A DNA stretch of 23,446 nt from a virus, in the IMG/VR virus record IMGVR_UViG_3300012936_000175, positions 1-23,446 of that record, one strand, 5' to 3'. The notes beneath the pieces were generated by a model. That model saw only the letters and a list, made by a program, of their open reading frames with translations, was not told where the DNA came from and made no database searches. The translations under genes were made by a program, and so were the position numbers. Shown here in pieces: positions 7,612 to 15,540 of the stretch (positions are counted from its first letter, which is position 1; every line of letters begins with the position of its first letter).

Positions 7612-9042
7612 ATGGCAAACGATAATACTTTTGCAGGACCAGGTGCGTCCAGTTTAGCAACGCCAAATTATACTAAAATGACTACTCCTGGTAGTTATTT
7701 AGATATTCAAAATGACGGATGGGCTAAGCAATACTTACCTGAACTGTATGAAAAAGAAGTTGAAAGATACGGCAATAGAACCGTAGCTGGATTCTTAAAA
7801 ATGGCAGGAGCTGAAATGCCTCTGCAATCTGATCAAATTATTTGGTCTGAACAAGGAAGACTACATTTAGCGTATAAAGGAACAGTTAACTGTACGGATG
7901 GTCAAGTTACAGATATTAAGGATATTGACAATGAAGGAGGCAGCAGCATAGCTCACTCTGTAAGAGTTGGTGCTACTGTAGTAGCTTCTATTGTTGGTGG
8001 AGCAGGTACTAAAGTATGTAAAGCATACTGTACTGCATCTGCTAATGATAACCTTAGCTTAACATTAAGACCTTATGGAGCAGAGCATTTTGACGACTTA
8101 GCAACGTTAGCTGGTGGTGATACTGCTGTAGATATTAGATTTTTTGTTTATGGTTCTGAATTTAAAAAAGGTTCTAACCCAATGGATGAATCAGTTGAGC
8201 CTACATTCAAAACTTTTACAAATAAACCAATGATAATTAAAGATCATTTCGAAATTAATGGTTCTGATACTGCTCAAATTGGGTGGGTTGAAGTAACTGG
8301 CGAAAGTGGTCAAGGTGGTTATTTATGGTATTTAAAAGCTTCTGGAGATACAAACGTAAGATTCGAAGAGTACATGGAAATGACAATGGTTGAAGCTGAA
8401 AAATCAGCATCTACTGCTGTTTCAGATATCCCTGATGGTTCTGAAGGTTTACTTTCAGCAATCGGCTCAAGAGGTATTGTAGCTACAGATCAATTTAATG
8501 CAGGTGCTGTGTTAAGTGAATTTGATGATTTATTAAAAGAGCTAGATAAGCAAGGTGCTATTGAAGAAAATATGTTATTCTTAAATAGAGATGCTAATTT
8601 AGTTATTGATGATTTACTAGCAGGATTAAACCCACACTCTACAGGTGGCGTACATTATGGTGTATTCCAAAATTCTGAAGATATGGCGCTTAATCTTGGA
8701 TTTACTGGATTTAGAAGAGGCTCTTATGATTTCTATAAAACTGATTGGAAATATCTTAATGATAAATCTACAAGAGGTTTAGTAGGAGGTTTAAGTGGTG
8801 TTTTACTTCCAGCTGGTAGTAGTTCAGTTTACGATCAACAATTAGCTGAAAACGTAAGAAGACCATTCTTACACGTAAGATATAGAGCTTCTCAAGCTGA
8901 TGATAGAAAAATGAAAACATGGATTACAGGTTCAGTAGGTGGTGCAACTGCTTCTGGAGTTGATAAAATGGAAATTCATTATTTATCAGAAAGATGTTTA
9001 GTGGTACAAGCTGCTAACAACTTTATCAGATTTGACTCTTAA
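7612..9042 (+). CDS. Major capsid protein
   Basis: 476 residues. Length, place after portal and scaffold candidates, and composition (few Lys/Arg clusters, many Gly/Ala/Ser and beta strands, a preserved hydrophobic core) fit the major head protein, which would assemble as an HK97-fold shell. The N-terminal arm is flexible ('GPGASSLATPNYTKMTTPGS'). It is followed by 'WAKQYLPELYEKEVERYGNR' and a long helix/beta-hinge region; a later segment, 'FLNRDANLVIDDLLAGLN', is followed by 'GFTGFRRGSYDFYKTDW', typical of a capsid A-domain region. The HK97 fold cannot be verified by eye. A strong hairpin follows the stop. The leader 'aattaatttaaaATGG' has no Shine-Dalgarno. The codons look more regular (GCT, GGT, GAA, AGA), as expected for a highly expressed gene. 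Confidence 0.85.
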   Translation: MANDNTFAGPGASSLATPNYTKMTTPGSYLDIQNDGWAKQYLPELYEKEVERYGNRTVAGFLKMAGAEMPLQSDQIIWSEQGRLHLAYKGTVNCTDGQVTDIKDIDNEGGSSIAHSVRVGATVVASIVGGAGTKVCKAYCTASANDNLSLTLRPYGAEHFDDLATLAGGDTAVDIRFFVYGSEFKKGSNPMDESVEPTFKTFTNKPMIIKDHFEINGSDTAQIGWVEVTGESGQGGYLWYLKASGDTNVRFEEYMEMTMVEAEKSASTAVSDIPDGSEGLLSAIGSRGIVATDQFNAGAVLSEFDDLLKELDKQGAIEENMLFLNRDANLVIDDLLAGLNPHSTGGVHYGVFQNSEDMALNLGFTGFRRGSYDFYKTDWKYLNDKSTRGLVGGLSGVLLPAGSSSVYDQQLAENVRRPFLHVRYRASQADDRKMKTWITGSVGGATASGVDKMEIHYLSERCLVVQAANNFIRFDS

Positions 9043-9050
9043 TACTTAAT

Positions 9051-9088
9051 TAAAGGAACGGGTGCTTCGGCACCCTGACCTTTATTTT
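9051..9088 (+). terminator. Hairpin with UUCG loop after the capsid gene, terminator-like
   Basis: A perfect 6-bp stem GGGTGC/GCACCC (9060-9065 with 9070-9075) closes a TTCG tetraloop. Outside a 3x3 internal loop (AAC/TGA), a second stem TAAAGG/CCTTTA (9051-9056 with 9079-9084) continues. The next bases are T-rich (TTTATTTTAT, then ATTTTT). This is the form of a factor-independent terminator, or of an RNA-stabilising 3' end for the abundant capsid message. Since same-strand genes follow after 24 bases without an obvious promoter, partial read-through is likely. The structure is directly visible; its function is inferred. Confidence 0.75.
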
Positions 9089-9111
9089 ATAAATTTTTAT
9101 TATATTATATC

Positions 9112-9900
9112 ATGGCAAAAAAACAGAAAGCAGCGGTGGCTGCTGAAGAACCAGCAATGGTTACTCCACCAAAAAAACAAAAAAAAGTAGAATATAAAGA
9201 TAGGTTGTACGAATTAATCATTAATGATACGCCTATTACTTATATATTAAATAGTAGAGGAATTTTATATTTTGATAAAGAAAAAGGTTATGAAAGAGAA
9301 ATTAAATATTGTGAAAATCAAAAAACAATATTTGAAGATGAAATGAAAGGTTCTCAAAGATTAACACATATTTCTTTTAGAAATGGAAAACTTTTTGTAC
9401 CAAAAGAAAAACAAACGTTACAAAAATTTCTTGATGTTCATCCAAAAAATGGTGTAGCTTATAAAGAATTTGATGCAGTTCAAATTGCAGAAGATGAATT
9501 AGATGTTATAGAATTAGAAATCGAAGCTTTAACAGCTGCCCAAACTATAGAAATTGACCATGCTGAGGCTATATTAAGGTCTGAGTTAGGAAATAAGGTA
9601 TCTACGATGACGTCTAAAGAGCTTAAAAGAGATTTACTACTATTTGCTAGAAGAAACCCTAATTTGTTCTTAGAATTAGTTAATGATGAAAACATAAATA
9701 TTAGAAACATCGGTATAAAAGCTGTTGAAATGAATATTATAAATTTATCATCGGATCAAAGAACATTTAATTGGGCTTCTACTGGAAGAAAACTTATAAC
9801 AGTTCCATTTGATGAAAACCCATATTCAGCATTAGCTGCTTGGTTTAAAACAGATGAAGGTGTTGAAGTTTTTCAAACAATAGAAAAAAGATTGAAATAA
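9112..9900 (+). CDS. Conserved phage protein after the capsid gene, probable virion/head-accessory protein
   Basis: 262 residues, no recognised function. N-terminal ~30 residues are Lys/Ala/Pro-rich ('MAKKQKAAVAAEEPAMVTPP'), probably flexible. The body starts with strands ('YKDRLYELIINDTPITYILN'), then an 'EREIKYCENQKTIFEDE' segment, a 'FLDVHPKNGVAYKEFD' piece, a helical central part and a conserved end with 'FDENPYSALAAWFKTDEGVE'. I recognise this body as recurring in marine phages beside the capsid gene, without an assigned role (memory). No transmembrane segment or enzyme motif. It is bracketed by two strong hairpins, which suggests its expression level differs from its neighbours. It could be a capsid-associated or neck protein. 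Confidence 0.7.
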   Translation: MAKKQKAAVAAEEPAMVTPPKKQKKVEYKDRLYELIINDTPITYILNSRGILYFDKEKGYEREIKYCENQKTIFEDEMKGSQRLTHISFRNGKLFVPKEKQTLQKFLDVHPKNGVAYKEFDAVQIAEDELDVIELEIEALTAAQTIEIDHAEAILRSELGNKVSTMTSKELKRDLLLFARRNPNLFLELVNDENINIRNIGIKAVEMNIINLSSDQRTFNWASTGRKLITVPFDENPYSALAAWFKTDEGVEVFQTIEKRLK

Positions 9901-9905
9901 TCGTT

Positions 9906-9944
9906 TATAGTGGTTAGGCCGCTATAAGCGGCTTAATCATTATA
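9906..9944 (+). promoter_or_regulatory. Long RNA hairpin between genes (~17-bp stem, 5-base loop)
   Basis: The bases 9906-9922 pair with 9928-9944 around a TATAA loop. The inner stem GCCGC/GCGGC (9918-9922 with 9928-9932) is G+C-rich in an otherwise A/T-rich gap. The outer stem continues through G-T pairs at 9917/9933, 9913/9937 and 9910/9940. Those G-T pairs can form only in the + strand RNA; they would be C-A mismatches in the other strand's RNA. No T run follows (the next bases are AAAAAAATATT up to the ATG at 9957), so it looks less like a classical terminator than a processing, stability or translation-control element. Confidence 0.75.
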
Positions 9945-9956
9945 TAAAAAAATATT

Positions 9957-10709
9957 ATGGCAATATCAGTAAATGCAGTATATAGAACCGTACTTTCAAT
10001 AATGAATAAAGAAGGTAGAGGATATTTAACGCCTGATCAATTTAATAAAATAGGTGCACAAGTACAATTAGACTTACTTGAAAAATCATTTTTTGATTAT
10101 AATAGAGCAATGAACAGGAAAAAAAGTTTTGTTGTAAACGATGAGTATGGGGATTTGCCAAGAAATATAAAAGAAAAGATAGATATACTATCTAAAGAAG
10201 CTACATTAAACATAAGCAATGGTTTATCTACATTACCTGTTGACTTATATAGAATTATAAATATAACATCAGCAAGCAGAACAATTAATCTGCAAGAAGT
10301 TAAAAAATCTGAGTTATCATATATAAATGCTTCAAAATTAACTAAACCTAGTTTAGACTATCCGGTATATTATTTGGAGTCGTCATCTGCTAATACCAGC
10401 AATCAAGAAACGGCTTCTAGTTCTACAATAAATACCAATATAAAATTTTTACCAATTACATTAACATCTGCTCAAATAGACTATGTAAAAATCCCCCAAG
10501 AACCTAAATGGGGCTTTACAAGAACAGATAACAATGCTTACAACTACCAAGCATCAAGTGCTCACGATTTTGAGCTACATAAATCTGAACAAGTTAATTT
10601 AGTTATAAAAATACTTGCGCATGCAGGTGTAATTGTAAAAGATCCTACCTTAATACAAATGGCAGGAAACGAAGAAAATAAAAAAATACAACTTGAAATA
10701 ACTAGATAA
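9957..10709 (+). CDS. Candidate head-tail connector / ring protein
   Basis: 250 residues. A helical N terminus ('AVYRTVLSIMNKEGRGYLTP', then 'QVQLDLLEKSFFDYNRAMNR') is followed by a beta-rich middle ('STLPVDLYRIINITSASR', a '..YPVYYLE' strand, 'PQEPKWGFTR') and a helical end ('FELHKSEQVNLVIKILAHAG'). This mixed layout and size match tail tubular A / ring-type neck proteins of podovirus-like phages. In crAss-like virions several such rings sit between portal and tail. The assignment is from layout and remembered family pattern. Its TAA overlaps the next ATG by one base (TAATGG), implying coupled translation. The leader follows the hairpin at 9906-9944. Confidence 0.65.
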   Translation: MAISVNAVYRTVLSIMNKEGRGYLTPDQFNKIGAQVQLDLLEKSFFDYNRAMNRKKSFVVNDEYGDLPRNIKEKIDILSKEATLNISNGLSTLPVDLYRIINITSASRTINLQEVKKSELSYINASKLTKPSLDYPVYYLESSSANTSNQETASSSTINTNIKFLPITLTSAQIDYVKIPQEPKWGFTRTDNNAYNYQASSAHDFELHKSEQVNLVIKILAHAGVIVKDPTLIQMAGNEENKKIQLEITR

Positions 10710-11806
10710 TGGCATTACTACAAGAAACACAATATCAATATTACGAGTCCAGTCAAGTATTTGTTGCTACAACAAATAATAAAACTCAGTTTACTTTAAC
10801 ATTTGACCCTATACCTTCTGATGCTAATAAATTTTTAGTATTCGTTAATAGTATAGAACAAACATCAGGATTTACTTATGCTAACGGCGTACTGACTTTT
10901 GCTTCAGATTTAAATGTGCAAGATGTAGTTACTGTTGAATTAAAAGATAAAAATTTAGGTAAATATAGATATATAAAATTAAAAGATATTATAAACAACT
11001 ATTTAGTTGCTTATGTTGGTGATGGTAAAATTATTGATAGCGCAAAGAAAACCGATATAATGTTTCATGCAAAACGGGGTATACAAGAATTTAGTTATGA
11101 TATATTAAAGATTGAAAAAATTCAGGAAATAGAAATTGGGCCTAGTTTATCTGTGCCAATGCCACAGGACTATGTTAACTACGCTTGTATTTCTTGGGTT
11201 GATGAATCTGGTATAGAAAGACTAATATACCCAGCTAGATTTAGTTCTAAACCTTCTCATTCATTATTACAGGATGATGATTTTAATTATTTATATGATC
11301 AAGAAGACAACGCTTTAGTTGGAACGTCTGTTACAGATGCTAGATTTAAAGATTTTGATACTACTAAAATTTCAGGTTCTGTTCCAAATTCAAAAATAAA
11401 TCATAGTATATACGATAACGGAGTAGATAGAATGGCTTTTACAGGTGCAAGATATGGTTTAAATCCTGAAACTTCACAGGAAAATGGATATTTTATAATA
11501 GATGAAGCTGGGGGCACTATTAATTTTAGTAGTGATATGGTTAATAGATTGGTTACTTTAAAATATGTTTCAGACGGATTAGGCACTGATGATGAAATGC
11601 AAGTTCATAAATTTGCTGAAGATGCAATATATAAATATATAACTCACGCTATAGCGTCAGCAAAAGCTAACATGCCCGAGTTTATAATTAATAGATTTAG
11701 AAAAGAAAGAAGAGCAGCAATGCGAAATGCTAAATTAAGATTATCAAACTTAAAAATAGAGCAGATGAACCAAGTAATGAAAGGTAAATCTAAACAAATT
11801 AAATAG
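10709..11806 (+). CDS. Candidate neck/tail ring protein with an inserted N-terminal beta domain
   Basis: 365 residues. After 'MALLQETQYQYYES' comes a compact beta domain (residues ~15-86: 'TQFTLTFDPIPSDANKFLVF' to 'VVTVELKDKN') of a type often found in phage tail and fibre proteins. The conserved core then begins: 'YRYIKLKDIINNYLVAYVGD', 'FHAKRGIQEFSYD', 'VPMPQDYVNYACISWVDESG' and, near the end, a helix-rich region with 'HAIASAKANMPEF' and a basic tail. I recall homologues of the core in marine Bacteroidota phages, with or without a beta insertion. A structural ring/stopper role fits the order but is not proved. It ends at TAG; reading through would meet another TAG (11837) and TGA (11849), so TAG is a true stop here. 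Coupled to the gene before it. Confidence 0.65.
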   Translation: MALLQETQYQYYESSQVFVATTNNKTQFTLTFDPIPSDANKFLVFVNSIEQTSGFTYANGVLTFASDLNVQDVVTVELKDKNLGKYRYIKLKDIINNYLVAYVGDGKIIDSAKKTDIMFHAKRGIQEFSYDILKIEKIQEIEIGPSLSVPMPQDYVNYACISWVDESGIERLIYPARFSSKPSHSLLQDDDFNYLYDQEDNALVGTSVTDARFKDFDTTKISGSVPNSKINHSIYDNGVDRMAFTGARYGLNPETSQENGYFIIDEAGGTINFSSDMVNRLVTLKYVSDGLGTDDEMQVHKFAEDAIYKYITHAIASAKANMPEFIINRFRKERRAAMRNAKLRLSNLKIEQMNQVMKGKSKQIK

Positions 11807-11811
11807 TACAT

Positions 11812-14800
11812 ATGCCAGAAGCTAAAAATACCTTTTTAGAAGGTAAAATGAATAAAGACCTTGACGCTCGTTTGTTAAAAAACGGAGAATATTTTGATGC
11901 GCAGAATATCCATATAAGTAAATCTGAAGGTTCTGATGTGGGTACTGTGCAAAATATTTTAGGTAATAAATTAAATTATACAACCGGCGCTTTTAAGCTT
12001 GGGGTAAGAACTATTGACGCTAACGGAAATAATGATTTAGGAATTATTACTACAAATACAACAGACGGAACTAATGCCGCTGGTGCTGGATATAGCGGTG
12101 TGCCTAATGTTACTTCTGGATTTACAACAAACGGTAATGGCGTTGGCGGAAATGTTAATATTATAATAGATGGAGGTACTGTAACTAAAGTTACATTTAG
12201 CGGAACGTCATCTGGATATAAAGTTGGAGATACAATAACAATAAGTAAAGATGTGGGTACCCCTGCAATTGGCGGTTCAACAAGTGTTGTTTTAACATTA
12301 AGAGAAGAAGATTTATTAATTACAGAAGATGTTGGTACTGTTATTGGTTATTTAGCTGATAGTGAAGCAAAAAATGGAATTTATAGAATATATTATTTTG
12401 TAAAAGGTAATACAGGTCATAAAGATAATATATATTATTATGAAGAAGGAACTACCGCGCCTATACCATTAATAAATAATAAAAGTAATTTTTTAAAATT
12501 TAGCTCTGATTTTTTAATAACAGGTATAAATATAATTGATGATTTATTGTTTTGGACTGATAATAAAAATCAACCAAGAAAAATAAATACTGTAACTGCT
12601 AAAGAAGATAATAATTATTATGATAATGAAGATAAAATATCAGTTGCAAAATATTATCCGTATACAGCACCTAAAGTTTTAAGGCAAGTTGCAGGCACAA
12701 ACCATTCTGGTATGCAAAGATTAAAAGTTCAAGCTAAACTAGGAACTGCAATAACTACTGCAACAAAAACTGTAGTAATAAGCTCTACTGCTGTAGATGG
12801 TGATCCAGAGCATAATATTCATGTTGGTCAAGAAATATATAGCGGCTCCACATTTTTAGGTAAAGTAGATGCAGTAAGTGCTGATGGGTTAACGATTACT
12901 TCTGATACAAATATTACAAATATAACTCAAAATACAGTATTAACTTTTTTAAATCAAAATGATAAATTAAGAGATAAGTTTGTTAGGTTTGCATATAGAT
13001 TTAAATTTAAAGATGGCGAGTATTCATTAATATCACCATTTACACAACATTGTTTTATACCTCAAACATATAACGTGGCCTATGCTAGCAATGGCTCAAC
13101 AAAAACCGCTAATTCATCATTACCTACAAATGATGGTATTGGCTTAACAGCTACTCAACGAAAAGAGGCGGCAGAAAGTACAGAATTGGCTAGCTTTATT
13201 AATGACGCTGCGCATGTAAACTTACAAATTGAATTTCCTTCTGACGAGCCTACTAAAGATTTTGAAATTAATAAAATTGAAATATTAATAAAAGAATCTA
13301 ATAGACCTGATATAAAAAGCTTAGCACAATTAGATATAACAGATAGTAGCGTTGGAACGGATAAAATATATGAATATACTTATAAAGGGTCTTTACCTTA
13401 TAAAACATTACCAGAAAGACAATTAACCAGAGTTTATGACAATGTTCCTGTAAAAGCAAAAGCCCAAGAATTAATTGGTAATAGAATTGTTTATGGTAAT
13501 TATCAAGAAAATCCAAATAATAAACCATATAATAGTGATGAGAATTATTCTTTTGATTATCATTTAGGAGTAGGTATTAAAAATGATAGTGAATTTTTAT
13601 TTGATAAACAATATCCTTATCATAGTATTAAAACGAGAAGAACATATCAAGTTGGAATTGTATTAATTGATAGATACGGAAGACAATCGCCAGTATTTTT
13701 ATCTGATGATGTAAATAATTCTATATTAAAAGTAAAAGCAAAAAGCAGTAGCGAAACAGACTCAAATTTTGCTGGTGAGGTAATGGAAATAAGTTTTAAT
13801 AAAAAAATTCCATCATCTGATAGAGATAATAATTCTGTTTTATATAGTTTTAATAATCCAACTGGGTGGTATTCTTATAAGGTTGTTGTAAAACAAAATG
13901 AACAAGAGTATCATAATATATATGCACCAGAAGCTAAAAGTGGAATACCTGACGCTCAAACTCAGTCTGCCCATAGCGCAGTGTTTTTTGATAATGAAGA
14001 TAAAAGAACGTGGCTGGTTTTACACGGAGATAACATAAATAAAGTGCCTAGAGATACAACGCAAGAATCTGTAGACGATAATTCTATATTTCCTACTGAT
14101 GTAAGTTTATTTCCAAAAGTTAATAGTGGTTTAGCAGATATAATGTCTGATTTTCCACTTGTAGATATAATAAGTGTTGGTAAAGCTATAGATCATGGTT
14201 TAGAGTTTTTTATTATTGGTTCTAGTACAACCGGTACCCAAGAAGAAAGCGGCCATACATACCGAACTTTTTATAATTATAAGAAAAATCCATTATTAGC
14301 AGAATTACCAAATGGGTTTGGTGTTACAATTGGCCCTGTTACTGCAAACAACCAATCACCATTAGGAGCCCGTGGAAATACCGGGTTTTCAGTATGGGAA
14401 ACAAAACCATTTGAAAGCTCATTAGATTTATATTATGAAACTGTAACTTGTGGTTTAATATCAACATTAAACACTGAAATATTAGCCGGATCTAGTGCTC
14501 AACCAGCAAGTATAAAATTTGACGATGACTCAACCACTACTTCATTTGCTGAAGGGTTAGACGCAGGTGTAAATGGTCAAGCAATTGGGCCTAATTTAAA
14601 AACACTAGATCAAAATGATAATGCAATTACTAGTGGTTTAACATATTCCATTATAAGCGTATTGGAAGATGGTAACGCCTCGCCTCCTTTGCAAACAACT
14701 GGGGATAGCCATTTTGGTATTTCTGAAGATGGAAATAATTTTAAAATTAAAGTTACTAATAATAAATTTTATCATGGCACATCCGGTCACATATATACAG

Positions 14801-15507
14801 TAAGAGTAAAAGTTGTTAATTCAGCTAATCAATCGGTTGAACAAGATTTTACGGTAAATTTAACAAACTCAGCGCCAGATCTAGTCTTGCCTGCAACCGC
14901 GACTCATACACATTTTAATTCATCGGGTGTAATTTTTAGCCCAACATCAGCGGTAAATGGAAGTTCAGATACAACACAAAATACTATAAACATAACGCAT
15001 AGTATAAAGCAAGTTACATTTGATCCAACAGGAGCTAATGAAACTACAGATACACATAAAAATAAATTTTCTATTAATAGTAATACAGGGGTAGTTAGTG
15101 CTAATAATCATAATTTTCCTGATAGTGAAATTGGAAAAGTTTATAAAATAACTACTGAAATTAATGATAATAGCGGTATTACGCAATCTAATACAGATGA
15201 TGAGTTTTGCGAAGTTACAATAGGTGGATGGTTTTGGGGTAATTATTTATTTGCCAGCGGTGGACAAACGGGTGTTTGTGGCACTATAAATGCTAATTCA
15301 CCTAGACAAGATTTTTATATTAAAAGACCTTCATCAAATAATTCAACAAGCCAAACACCACAAGAAAACGATGAAGTATATTCAAATGCTGCTTTAACAA
15401 CGCCTGTTAATGCTGGTGCTGTTATAACAAATCCAATGTCCGATGGCTTCCATACAATAATAGCCGGCGGTAAAATACAATTTGTTGACCAACCTAATAA
15501 TTGTTAG
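11812..15507 (+). CDS. Large tail protein (muzzle / tail tubular B-like, N-terminal part) with inserted beta modules
   Basis: 1231 residues. Core opening: 'NTFLEGKMNKDLDARLLKNG' then 'YFDAQNIHIS'. Modules seen: (1) residues ~84-165, a Gly-rich 'GAGY...GV...GGTVTKVTF' domain of a type frequent in phage tail proteins; (2) core, 'GIYRIYYFVKGNTGHKDNIY'; (3) ~304-379, a small beta domain with 'VGQEIYSGSTFLGKV'; (4) core, 'RFAYRFKFKDGEYSLISPF' to 'ETKPFESSLDLYYETVTCGL' (862-881); (5) ~890-1136, cadherin-like repeats; (6) C-terminal module from C1156 to the last residue C1231, with 'NDEVYSNAALTTPVNAG'. Core blocks resemble the very large tail nozzle proteins of crAss-like and other podovirus-like phages; the inserts probably face outward and may contact host or stabilise the virion. 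It ends at TAG in the same frame as the next gene, which appears to carry the rest of the core. Confidence 0.75.
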   Translation: MPEAKNTFLEGKMNKDLDARLLKNGEYFDAQNIHISKSEGSDVGTVQNILGNKLNYTTGAFKLGVRTIDANGNNDLGIITTNTTDGTNAAGAGYSGVPNVTSGFTTNGNGVGGNVNIIIDGGTVTKVTFSGTSSGYKVGDTITISKDVGTPAIGGSTSVVLTLREEDLLITEDVGTVIGYLADSEAKNGIYRIYYFVKGNTGHKDNIYYYEEGTTAPIPLINNKSNFLKFSSDFLITGINIIDDLLFWTDNKNQPRKINTVTAKEDNNYYDNEDKISVAKYYPYTAPKVLRQVAGTNHSGMQRLKVQAKLGTAITTATKTVVISSTAVDGDPEHNIHVGQEIYSGSTFLGKVDAVSADGLTITSDTNITNITQNTVLTFLNQNDKLRDKFVRFAYRFKFKDGEYSLISPFTQHCFIPQTYNVAYASNGSTKTANSSLPTNDGIGLTATQRKEAAESTELASFINDAAHVNLQIEFPSDEPTKDFEINKIEILIKESNRPDIKSLAQLDITDSSVGTDKIYEYTYKGSLPYKTLPERQLTRVYDNVPVKAKAQELIGNRIVYGNYQENPNNKPYNSDENYSFDYHLGVGIKNDSEFLFDKQYPYHSIKTRRTYQVGIVLIDRYGRQSPVFLSDDVNNSILKVKAKSSSETDSNFAGEVMEISFNKKIPSSDRDNNSVLYSFNNPTGWYSYKVVVKQNEQEYHNIYAPEAKSGIPDAQTQSAHSAVFFDNEDKRTWLVLHGDNINKVPRDTTQESVDDNSIFPTDVSLFPKVNSGLADIMSDFPLVDIISVGKAIDHGLEFFIIGSSTTGTQEESGHTYRTFYNYKKNPLLAELPNGFGVTIGPVTANNQSPLGARGNTGFSVWETKPFESSLDLYYETVTCGLISTLNTEILAGSSAQPASIKFDDDSTTTSFAEGLDAGVNGQAIGPNLKTLDQNDNAITSGLTYSIISVLEDGNASPPLQTTGDSHFGISEDGNNFKIKVTNNKFYHGTSGHIYTVRVKVVNSANQSVEQDFTVNLTNSAPDLVLPATATHTHFNSSGVIFSPTSAVNGSSDTTQNTINITHSIKQVTFDPTGANETTDTHKNKFSINSNTGVVSANNHNFPDSEIGKVYKITTEINDNSGITQSNTDDEFCEVTIGGWFWGNYLFASGGQTGVCGTINANSPRQDFYIKRPSSNNSTSQTPQENDEVYSNAALTTPVNAGAVITNPMSDGFHTIIAGGKIQFVDQPNNC

Positions 15508-15540
15508 AGAACTCGTAAAATATGTAATAATATAAATATT
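15505..15540 (+). other. In-frame TAG junction between two halves of the tail protein
   Basis: The amber stop at 15505-15507 is followed by eleven sense codons (15508-15540) in the same frame and then the ATG of the next gene; no other stop intervenes. Read-through would give one ~1668-residue protein. Independent initiation is also plausible, because the 33 bases include an A/T-rich leader ('aataatataaatattATGCC') like that of other genes here. Context of the stop is TGT-TAG-AGA. Confidence 0.8.

Noticed and set aside
11804-11851. General reassignment of TAG to an amino acid, as in some crAss-like phages
   Set aside because: Reading through the TAG at 11804 meets another TAG and a TGA within 16 codons, and the next gene starts in another frame. 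All long genes here lack internal TAG, so the standard code fits; only the 15505 TAG remains ambiguous.
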